This document shows, piece by piece, positions 27,688 through 34,271 of a stretch of 49,127 nucleotides of DNA. The notes beneath the pieces were generated by a model. The model did no database searches and was not told where the DNA came from. It worked only from the letters and a program-made list of their open reading frames with translations. Every line of letters starts with the position of its first letter. Position 1 is the stretch's first letter. Source of the stretch: Prevotella sp. UBA6994 (GTDB lineage Bacteria > Bacteroidota > Bacteroidia > Bacteroidales > Bacteroidaceae); contig DJXW01000020.1 of the NCBI GenBank assembly GCA_002449845.1, positions 1 through 49,127 of the forward strand. The letters run 5' to 3'. Position numbers and translations under genes: made by a program.

Positions 27688-28979
27688 AGTAAAAGCTCCT
27701 TGCTTAAAATTATAATAATTCTTATTTAGGCAAGCTTCACCCTGACGGAATGCTGAGCGGAATCAGATAATCATAAAAAGAAGTTCGCTGACGCGGAGAA
27801 ATCTGACAAATTGATACAACCAACGACTAACCGAGAGAAGGGCCAAACTTGTTTGAACTATTCCGAGGTGAAGGGGGAAAAACCGAAGATCAAATCGAAT
27901 AGATGTTTTGTACTTCTCGACATAGCCGCAGCCCGAATGTCTCTACCCAGAGGTGTCCGGACAGCGTTTTTTTACATTGCAGGGACTTTATGCAGTCGTA
28001 AACCCGCGGAGTCGGCTTTTTAGCCGTCAGCGATGGCAAAAGGGTTCTGATATGATTTATTATGGGAATATGGCACAAAGGTACTCAAATTCCTTCAAAA
28101 ACGTGAAGGTTTATTCATTAAATAATGGCAATGATATAGCTGTTGGTATAGTCAGTGCCGAAGGCACGATAGATGACAGGCTGGCGGTGAAGCCCGAAGG
28201 GCGTAACCCCTGCTAATAAGAGTTTATTAAGAATAAAGAGTGCTGAAGGCACGACTGAACAGCTAAGCTCAATCAATTCTGTCACCCCCTTTTGGGGGTT
28301 GATTTGAAACGCTATCATTGAAGGGTTTCGCTCCGCTTCACCCCTCCCTGTATTCTTTTGCCCTTCGGAACTTATGCCAACTGCTATATTATTGCCTAAA
28401 TAATAAGATGAAGAAGACTATTTTTGCCTCATTTTTGAATCAAAATGTCACCTCCGCCTTCACTTTTCCATACTTTTTGTGATTTAATTGCATCTGATTA
28501 TATTTCTGACGACACAGAAAAATGGTACGATTGATAAAAGTGTTCAACAGAGTCCTTTCTCTACTCGCTGTATGGTACTGATGTCTTTTCCTGTCAGTTT
28601 TGCCATTTCTCTGATTACAAAGCCCTTCCCTGTATTATGATTTTCTCACCAAAAGAAGGAGACATCAATGGTGACGGTATAGTCAACATATCCGCGCTGT
28701 AAAAATCGTAAACGAGATTCTCGGAAAATAACAGTCTGAGTCCAAGAGAGTTCACCTATTTTTCTCGTTTTCCTATCTAATGACTATCATTAACATCCGC
28801 TCTCGGCGATACCCATTCGTCTGACCATAACCACTCTTGGCAACAACTCTTGCTAATGGGGGATATCGCTCTTGGCACCTCTGGCTTGGTCGCCATTTTC
28901 CCCGTTGACACAAGCAGTCTTTGTCGCCGTTATCGGTCGGTCGAATAGAATGCTGGGGCGCCGATGTTTTTTCTCAGTC
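27688..28979. other. Gene-poor island interior with decayed fragments
   Basis: No intact gene was recognised in these 1.3 kb. The stretch includes a palindrome TGTCCGGACA near 27955, a hairpin cluster (28155-28396, listed separately), and near 28655-28730 a plus-strand remnant reading GDINGDG followed, after a frame change, by KIVNEILG, which is the pattern of a dockerin-like calcium-binding repeat. The remainder shows no feature I can name. Confidence 0.5.
28155..28396. repeat. REP-like cluster of short GNA-loop hairpins, copy 1
   Basis: Several short stems with three- or four-base loops stand close together: GTGCCGAAGGCAC (28155-28167), GCCCGAAGGGC, GTGCTGAAGGCAC (28240-28252, imperfect) and ACCCCCTTTTGGGGGT. 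The segment ends in TGCTATATTATTGCC, which also ends the cluster at 39398-39646. This looks like an interspersed intergenic repeat family. Confidence 0.5.
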
Positions 28980-29690
28980 TTATTTCATAACAGGACGGAC
29001 ACTTTGGCCACGACTACGTACCAAGAAATAGTTTTTCCATTGTTTATCTGACGAGTCATTGTCAAGTCCATAGGCGGTAGTCGAATTATATAACGAGGAA
29101 GACCAGATGGAAACAAGAACTCCGTCATTTCTGAGATCGCTTGTGATATAGCCAGCAGCGGGAAGAAATATATTGTTACCATTAATCTTGCTGATAAACT
29201 TGTAACCTTTTACTCCGTTAAGTGTCGTCCATGAACTCGTACAATTGTTATATAACTCCTTAAATTGAGCTGAAGTAGGCATTCGCCATTGGCCACCCCA
29301 CTTCACATAAGCGACATCATATTGTGTACCACTGATGTCGGAACCAATATTATGACATGTTTGATATGTGCCATTGCAATGGATATAGGTTTACCACTTA
29401 TAAGTTTCCTTTTCTTCCGTCTCACCCCAGGCATAATAGCCACCATACTCCTCCGGCTTGGTGGCTCCGACGTTACAGCTCGCCCACTTCGTGCCAGAGG
29501 GCAAACCTAAGTCTATCGCCTCTCCCGTGGCATTTGTTTCATTTCCGCCATCTCCAGGATTACCATTATTCAGGCCAAAGATATAATTGACCAATTCAAT
29601 GACATCCGTGATGTTAACATTTCCGTCCGCATTGACATCATACCTGTTACTCTGAGCACTTGCGCCCACCATTCCCATTACAAGGAACAA
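28980..29690 (-). pseudogene. Dockerin-like + FISUMP (C-lectin-like) secreted protein with one in-frame stop
   Basis: The reading frame is continuous from ATG 29690 to TAA 28980 except for one TAA at 29391-29393. N-terminal part (99 codons): a short signal (ending GASAQ), a dockerin-like repeat DVNADGNVNITDVIELVNYI, then IDLGLPSGTKWASCNVGA and YYAWGETEEK, the start of the Fibrobacter-succinogenes-major-paralogue domain. Past the stop the same frame continues TYIHCNGTYQTCHNIGSDISG...YVKWGGQWRMPT and ends in RGQSVRPVMK, the usual end of that domain. The one stop therefore cuts an otherwise complete roughly 236-residue protein. It is a recent nonsense mutant unless the stop is suppressed. Confidence 0.8.
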
Positions 29691-29775
29691 AAGAATAAAT
29701 AATAATTTTTACTCTCTGTACGCTAAACAGTACTCTGGTGAACTACTATTATAACGTAAAATCAACGACCTACAT

Positions 29776-29826
29776 GGTATACTTTTCAATTATTATGGTG
29801 GTATACTTTTCAATTACTATTTACAC
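29776..29826. repeat. 51-bp GGTATAC repeat, copy 1
   Basis: Two tandem 24-bp units each starting GGTATACTTTTCAATTA, plus three bases. The same 51-bp layout recurs at 33733-33783 with about 80% identity. Both copies translate similarly in one plus-strand frame (VYFSIIMVVYFSITIYT versus VYYTIIMAVYFTDIIYT), which hints at former coding sequence. Confidence 0.7.
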
Positions 29827-30075
29827 ATCAGAAGAATTGAATCCACAAAAAAACCTTAGACCTCCTTCGGCTACCGTCCTTTCGGCAGTGTAGCCAGCAA
29901 TGGCAATAATGCTCCAAAAAGAACCTTCGGAGGTGACAGCTTGTAAGCTTACTAAAAAACAGCATTGTCAGCCAAAAAGCACAGACATCCCCACATCCTC
30001 ACAAAGCATCGACTACGTAGAAGTCCTGATTATGTGACCAAGGTAAGGCAGATTGCGAGAAAACTTTAAATAAAT

Positions 30076-30108
30076 GGACGGTCAACCTACTGATTTTGTT
30101 GACCGTCC
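30076..30108 (-). terminator. Terminator of the LuxR-DUF1349 operon
   Basis: GGACGGTCAAC and GTTGACCGTCC form an 11-bp perfect stem with an 11-nt loop. On the minus strand it is followed by ATTTATTTAAAGTTTT. It lies 125 bp past the DUF1349 stop. Confidence 0.7.
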
Positions 30109-30232
30109 TATGGAAATGAGTCATCATTCAATGGGTATCATTTCACCATTAATGATAATCACTATTTATGTTTCTCGTTTTTTTGCAGATTACAGTTATT
30201 GGTTCTAAATGTTTTCAATTTGTTTGTTCTAA

Positions 30233-30955
30233 TCATTCGCCCATTCTGAAGTCATCTACATTGTCGGTTGTCAGGGAAAGTTCCTCAAAAGTCGAAGTGC
30301 ATTCTTCTGCCTGAGGAGCCTGGCTGCAGATGCCAAGATAGAGTTTCGATGGATATTGGTTCTTATAGATGCGGACCATCTGCCACTCCTTACCGTCGAG
30401 CGAGAAATAGCTGGCAATGGATTGGGTGTCGCTGCTTATCTTGAAATAGACTGATTTCGCAGAATCAACCACATCGTGGTTGTTGTCATCGCTGGTACCA
30501 ATGGTGCGTACGCTTACAATACGGTGCTCTCCATGATCGCCATGCTCGAAGCACAGCTTTTGCCAAAGCGAATCATTCGCATATACGAAGAAGGTGGCAG
30601 CATTGTACAGTCCCCCTTCAGTCAGGAAACCCGAGGTTACCTTTCCCTTGAAGGTGAAGGGCTTGGTGTTGTCAACCTCTGTCAGAAGAATGCCGGCATC
30701 ATCCTGTGAGATTTTCTCGTTTGGGTCAATGAAAAAATCTGCATTAGGATTGGCACGGAGGGTAATGATTCCAGCAGAATCAGTGACCAGTTTTTCAGCT
30801 CCGTTGATAGACTTGGTGAAATGGATACCATTGATAGTGATGTCACAATCTGCAAGTTTCGCATTCTCCGTTACTGTGTTTTGGGTTTCTGCCTGTTTGT
30901 TGCCACAGGCGACAAGGCCAAGCACAAAGGCCGTCAGGAATAAGAACTTCTTCAT
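30233..30955 (-). CDS. DUF1349 lipoprotein
   Basis: 240 residues with a lipoprotein signal (lipobox LVAC, Cys17) followed by GNKQAETQ. The body has the DUF1349 pattern, a concanavalin-like beta sandwich: FFIDPNE, PFTFKGKVTSGF, GGLYNAATFFVYANDSLWQKLCFEHG, VYFKISSDTQSIASYFSLDGKEWQMVR and LYLGICSQAP. Members bind or remodel carbohydrates in some cases, but most are uncharacterised. It starts 19 bp after the LuxR-type regulator gene on the same strand, so it is probably cotranscribed with it, and it is followed by a strong hairpin. Confidence 0.85.
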   Translation of the reverse strand: MKKFLFLTAFVLGLVACGNKQAETQNTVTENAKLADCDITINGIHFTKSINGAEKLVTDSAGIITLRANPNADFFIDPNEKISQDDAGILLTEVDNTKPFTFKGKVTSGFLTEGGLYNAATFFVYANDSLWQKLCFEHGDHGEHRIVSVRTIGTSDDNNHDVVDSAKSVYFKISSDTQSIASYFSLDGKEWQMVRIYKNQYPSKLYLGICSQAPQAEECTSTFEELSLTTDNVDDFRMGE

Positions 30956-30974
30956 TTTATTTGGAGTTTAATAG

Positions 30975-31724
30975 TTAATCTATCAGTCCTAAGATTTTTG
31001 CTTTGTGGCAAGCTTCAGTGGTATTGCTCACTTGCAACTTGCCAATGATATTCTGGCGATGGCGATCCACAGTGTGCTTGCTTATCTCAAGCAGTTCGGC
31101 AATCAGCTTGCTCGATTTACCGTTACGAATCAGTTGCAGCACACTGATTTCTCTTTCAGAAAGAAGGCTGTTGCTTTCCACATCCAGTTTCCTGCGCTCG
31201 CCAGTAAGTGTATTAACCAGATAGGCCGTCCTTTCATCTTTCGGTGCGAATGTATAAAGACATAGGGTATAGCTTACACCAGACTTGTTATGGGCGGCAA
31301 AATGAAAAATACGATGATTGACAAAGTGGTACTTGCCTTGATTATCTTTCATCCGCATCGTATTGACCATGTACCATGAATGATTCTTGCCAACATGAGA
31401 ATTGGTCACGAAATGCAGATACGCAAGTTCCTGAAGGCCGCGCAGCCGCTGGTCATCAGGATGAATGCGAGAATAAATTTCCTCTTCCCAAATGGAATCC
31501 ACCCGTTGATAGGTGCCTGATGGTGCAAGACCAAGAGTTTCGCCGACATGTCCGAAATAGATATGGCTGATACCAAGACGCAGATTGCTCAAAACGGCAA
31601 TAGCATTCTCGCACAAGGAATACGACTGTGCAACTATTCTCAGTCGCTGTTCTTCGTCTTGCACAAGAACACCATCCTTCTGCATACGGAAACACTCATC
31701 CAATTTGTCGTTGATATCAACCAT
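30975..31724 (-). CDS. LuxR-type transcriptional regulator with PAS-like sensor
   Basis: 249 residues. The N-terminal half (about 35-160) looks like a PAS domain: HIYFGHVGETLGLAPSG, then SRIHPDDQRLRG, MRMKDNQGKYHFVNHRIFHF. Residues 186-248 form a LuxR/GerE helix-turn-helix: LLSEREISVLQLIRNGKSSKLIAELLEISKHTVDRHRQNI. It is not a classical response regulator, as there is no receiver domain. Its first codons and its promoter lie in a 178-bp segment that is duplicated upstream of the neighbouring acetyltransferase gene (32711-32888), so both genes may answer to the same factor, perhaps this one. Confidence 0.88.
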   Translation of the reverse strand: MVDINDKLDECFRMQKDGVLVQDEEQRLRIVAQSYSLCENAIAVLSNLRLGISHIYFGHVGETLGLAPSGTYQRVDSIWEEEIYSRIHPDDQRLRGLQELAYLHFVTNSHVGKNHSWYMVNTMRMKDNQGKYHFVNHRIFHFAAHNKSGVSYTLCLYTFAPKDERTAYLVNTLTGERRKLDVESNSLLSEREISVLQLIRNGKSSKLIAELLEISKHTVDRHRQNIIGKLQVSNTTEACHKAKILGLID

Positions 31725-31882
31725 TCCAATATCCTTTTGTCCACAAAGGTAGCTAAACTTTACGATACAGACGAGTATATAACAACAAATGTGAGGGATA
31801 ATGGTTATAAATCAGTATTAAATAATCTTCTTCTAATCCTTAGAAGCCACTTTCCTCAGCAAAATGTTTGCCTTTCCAACAT
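31705..31882 (-). repeat. 178-bp promoter-region repeat, copy 1 (LuxR gene)
   Basis: Collinear with 32711-32888, same length, about 80-85% identical by eye. It covers the first codons of the LuxR gene, its -7 box TACCTTTG (minus strand, 31751-31744) and about 130 bp upstream. In copy 2 the start codon is not conserved. Confidence 0.85.
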
Positions 31883-32020
31883 ATTGTTAACCTTATATTT
31901 CATATGATTTTTCAATTGGTGTGGAATAACCATCAAATTCGCTTACTTTTAGCAATAATACCGAGATGAAACCCATAAGTAGATAGGCAATTGTTAAAAA
32001 AGATGTCTAAGCCGCAAGGT

Positions 32021-32620
32021 TTACTTAACGAAACCGACCTTGTCAGCGTCTGTAATCTGCCTGATTACACGACAAGGATTTCCTGCTGCAACCATACGAG
32101 GTGGAATGTCGTGTGTAACGATGCTGCCACAACCGATGACAGCACCTTCGCCGATAGTCACGCCTGCCATTATTTTTACGTCACCGGCAATCCATGCCTT
32201 ATCACCAATGGTGATTCGACCGCCGATGAGAGCACCCTGGATGCGTTCTTCAGGATCAAGGCTATGGTTGGCACTATACATTCCTACGTTAGGACCAATC
32301 AGAACGTTGTTGCCAATTGTAATGCGTGAGCAATCAAGGAACACAGCGCCGAAGTTGATGTACACATCGTTTCCGATGTAGATATTCTTGCCGAACTCAC
32401 ACTTGAATGTTGGTTCCACATACACGTTCTCACCAATGCTGCCGAACAGTTGCTTGAGAAGTTCCTTGCGTTCCTCCACTTGTTCGTCGGTTGTCTGGTT
32501 GAACTTGTTGAAGATGTTTTTTGCATCGACTCTACGGTTGAAGAGATCTTCGTCAAAATCATCATAAATCATATCAAGCTGCATTTTTTCCCATGCAGTC
32601 ATAGTTATACTGTCGTTCAT
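32021..32620 (-). CDS. Maltose/galactoside O-acetyltransferase-like (hexapeptide repeat) enzyme
   Basis: 199 residues. The N-terminal Maa-type helical segment (TAWEKMQLDMIYDDFDEDLFNRR) is followed by a left-handed beta helix of hexapeptide repeats, and YSANHSLDPEERI carries the catalytic histidine of the family. The end has the usual GAVIGCGSIVTHDIPPRMVAAGNPCRVIR pattern. Enzymes of this kind acetylate sugar hydroxyls with acetyl-CoA in the cytosol; the acceptor cannot be read from the sequence. The nearest promoter box (32757-32750) lies in a repeat shared with the LuxR gene and would give a leader of over 100 nt. Confidence 0.9.
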   Translation of the reverse strand: MNDSITMTAWEKMQLDMIYDDFDEDLFNRRVDAKNIFNKFNQTTDEQVEERKELLKQLFGSIGENVYVEPTFKCEFGKNIYIGNDVYINFGAVFLDCSRITIGNNVLIGPNVGMYSANHSLDPEERIQGALIGGRITIGDKAWIAGDVKIMAGVTIGEGAVIGCGSIVTHDIPPRMVAAGNPCRVIRQITDADKVGFVK

Positions 32621-33245
32621 ATAATGAGATTATATATGTCTAAATATGTCCTCATTTGGCTGTTTACCATTATGAACCTCTCACACATTCGGTTATCTGT
32701 AACGACTGCTTTGTCGTTGATGTCAACTTTTCCAATAACTTTTTGTCCACAAAGGTAGCCAAACTTAACGTTACAGACGAGTATATATCAGCAAATATGA
32801 CTGATAATGGTTATAAATCAGTATCAAAAATTCTTCTTTTAATCCTTAGAGGACACTTTCTTCAGCAAAAAGTTTGCCCTTCCAACATGGTGTTTCCCCA
32901 TATATTTTACAAGATTATTGCATATGACTCACAATGAAAATGTGGGGATTTTTTTTTTCCTCTCAAGTGAAAATCTAAACGAAGAACAAATATCGGATAG
33001 CTTAAACAACTCTTACGTCCAGTTGTTTGTTATTACTTCGCGAAGATAAGGGCACCTCGCTCCCGCCATCGGTTTTCACGGTTTTTTTTCTTTCCCTATC
33101 GGCTGCCCCCTGGCAGGCAAAAATTCCCGCAAACCTTCCGAATGTCATGTGCTCGCTGCCATCTTTTGGGGGCGGCGTAATAACAACTCCCGGACGCAAA
33201 AGCTGCAAAGCGCAGCAAGTAGCGAATGGGAAAAAAAACGAGCGT
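32621..33245. other. Gene-free stretch between acetyltransferase and micro-ORFs
   Basis: It contains the 178-bp promoter repeat (32711-32888). The segment 33000-33245, with T- and A-runs, may be the long leader of the small genes that follow. I see no promoter box that I trust and no protein-coding gene. Confidence 0.5.
32711..32888 (-). repeat. 178-bp promoter-region repeat, copy 2 (acetyltransferase gene)
   Basis: The second copy of the segment at 31705-31882. The -7 box TACCTTTG is kept (32757-32750). The equivalent of the LuxR start reads AAA instead of ATG, followed by VDINDK, so this copy has lost the start codon and now drives only what lies below it, the acetyltransferase gene. Confidence 0.8.
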
Positions 33246-33347
33246 ATGGACACAATGACAATTATCGACATCTTCATCGCTGCCATATGGGTGGCAATGT
33301 TCTATGGTGTTGCAAGAGACATCAAAAAGAGATATGAAAAGCAATAG
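33246..33347 (+). CDS. 33-aa single-pass membrane microprotein
   Basis: A 33-residue ORF from ATG 33246. An upstream extension in the same frame lacks a plausible start and is ignored. It consists of one hydrophobic helix (TIIDIFIAAIWVAMFYGVA) and a basic tail (RDIKKRYEK), a shape shared by small membrane regulators and type I toxins. The 95-residue gene follows after 28 bp. It is too short for a family call; coding status rests on the clean helix-plus-basic-tail design and its place ahead of a better supported small gene. Confidence 0.45.
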   Translation: MDTMTIIDIFIAAIWVAMFYGVARDIKKRYEKQ

Positions 33348-33375
33348 TTACAAACAACATTCAAATTTTACGACA

Positions 33376-33663
33376 ATGGATAAGGAATATCTGAAGCAGT
33401 GTGCCGAAACGGCATGGCAACAGCTCTTCTGGAGCGTGACCCTCCCGGTAGTGATGAGCTGGGGAGTGAGCAAGAAATGTTACACCCTTTTTAAGGAAAT
33501 GCCAACCCTGATGCTCAAGGTGAGTGCCCTCATTCACAAGGGCTGGGTGTACATCTCCCTTAACGAGGGAAAGGATGTTTACGAAGTACGTGTAAATGGT
33601 AACGATAGAATATACCAAATAATAATTCGTCATGAACCAGTATACAAAGGACTTAATGGTTAG
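33376..33663 (+). CDS. Small conserved-looking protein of unknown function
   Basis: 95 residues from ATG 33376. The sequence has well-formed protein character: an amphipathic start (EYLKQCAETAWQQLFW), then SVTLPVVMSWGVSKKCYTLF, MPTLMLKVSALIHKGWVYISLNEGKDVYEVRV. I recall similar small unnamed proteins in Bacteroidales mobile regions but cannot name the family. The tail after VYEVRV looks less orderly and may reflect a frame change near the 3' end. It lies close to the displaced tRNA end, at the edge of the proposed island. Confidence 0.6.
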   Translation: MDKEYLKQCAETAWQQLFWSVTLPVVMSWGVSKKCYTLFKEMPTLMLKVSALIHKGWVYISLNEGKDVYEVRVNGNDRIYQIIIRHEPVYKGLNG

Positions 33664-33732
33664 TTGCTTTTTATATAATGTTGATTCACAAATACGTATG
33701 ATAGTTATCTTCCATATAGACGAATATTGAGC

Positions 33733-33783
33733 GGTATACTACACGATTATTATGGCGGTATACTTTACCGATATTATTTACAC
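33733..33783. repeat. 51-bp GGTATAC repeat, copy 2
   Basis: The partner of 29776-29826, with the same length and GGTATAC at both unit starts. It overlaps the 27-codon ORF beginning at 33752. Confidence 0.7.
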
Positions 33784-33927
33784 TAAAGAGCTTAAAGGCA
33801 AAATAGAGGATAGAATTAGAGAGTTAAAGCAATAATTGTCGAAATTCGGCGCAAAATCGGCGCAAAATTAAAATCGAAATCGCTGACTTTCCGCATAGAC
33901 AAAGGGATTTCCAAGGGTGCGGAAATA

Positions 33928-33973
33928 AGATTGTGGTTCTGAATGTCGTGGGGTCGAGTCCCACCGGGCACCC
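33928..33973 (+). repeat. Displaced tRNA-His 3' part (att-like repeat)
   Basis: 46 bp matching 13047-13092 in tRNA-His from the anticodon stem to the end, with one mismatch at 33953 (TTCGA to GTCGA in the T loop). The D arm and 5' acceptor are absent, so no tRNA can form. A tRNA-style terminator follows at 33981. Confidence 0.92.
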
Positions 33974-33980
33974 TCCAAGG

Positions 33981-34020
33981 AAAATCCCCGCAAGCTAAGA
34001 ACTTGCAGGGATTTTCCTTT
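33981..34020 (+). terminator. tRNA-style terminator after the displaced tRNA end
   Basis: AAAATCCCCGCAAG and CTTGCAGGGATTTT pair with one bulge, followed by CCTTTTCT. The form equals the terminator behind the intact tRNA but the sequence differs, as expected if this is the original chromosomal one. Confidence 0.75.
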
Positions 34021-34149
34021 TCTACCACACCAAATTTTGCCAGAACATTGATGGAACATATTTGTAGGCACATTTTATTGAAAAATTCCACCGAAAGGGG
34101 GTATTTTTGAGTTTTTATGCTTATATTTGCCATGCGATTGATGTTTTTC

Positions 34150-34264
34150 GCTTGTCTTGAATTGCAGCACGAAGGCAAGTGAAAAATCTGACATGGCATA
34201 ATCCCAGGCAACAAAATGTAGCTCAGGGACTTATAAAAATGTTTAACTAAAGTGCTGCAGAATT
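34150..34264. repeat. 115-bp dispersed repeat, copy B, at the M61 peptidase gene
   Basis: The partner of 15403-15519, with GCAGCAC/GTGCTGC ends. It stops 7 bp before the start codon at 34272. Confidence 0.75.
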
Positions 34265-34271
34265 AAAATTC

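Larger units (their letters stand above)
29691..30232. other. Gene-free stretch between FISUMP pseudogene and DUF1349 gene
   Basis: It holds the 51-bp GGTATAC repeat (29776-29826), an inverted pair GGCTAC/GTAGCC near 29870-29895 within a hairpin-rich segment, and a strong terminator hairpin at 30076-30108. No gene was supported. Confidence 0.55.
13047..33973. mobile_element. Candidate tRNA-His genomic island, about 20.9 kb, no integrase seen
   Basis: A 46-bp direct repeat bounds the region: 13047-13092 inside the intact tRNA-His and 33928-33973 as a stand-alone copy with one mismatch (T to G in the T loop, 33953). This is what a tyrosine recombinase leaves when it integrates in the 3' half of a tRNA gene, rebuilding the tRNA at one end and displacing the old 3' end. 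The short repeat TGTAGGCACA follows each copy (13155, 13166 and 34063), possibly arm-type binding sites. Contents are patchy in base composition and partly decayed. No integrase, relaxase or transposase was found, so the element is probably immobile now. The alternative is an old duplication of the tRNA end. Confidence 0.65.
33664..34271. other. Gene-free island right edge
   Basis: It holds the second 51-bp GGTATAC repeat, a possible 27-codon ORF (33752-33835, MAVYFTDIIYTKELKGK... with a basic-acidic helical end), a tandem CGGCGCAAAAT pair (about 33845-33870), the displaced tRNA-His end (33928-33973), its terminator, one TGTAGGCACA (34063-34072) and the second 115-bp repeat. Confidence 0.65.

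Noticed and set aside
27390..29690. Diversity-generating retroelement (FISUMP target plus repeats)
   Set aside because: No reverse transcriptase gene is present, and the 31-bp repeats are identical rather than adenine-biased variants.
32630..32740. A second LuxR regulator gene start upstream of the acetyltransferase
   Set aside because: Only the VDINDK codons match; the start codon is lost and the frame does not continue into regulator sequence.
33027..33245. Longer 106-residue version of the microprotein
   Set aside because: The upstream part is T-run and low-order sequence without protein character; ATG 33246 gives a clean helix and basic tail.
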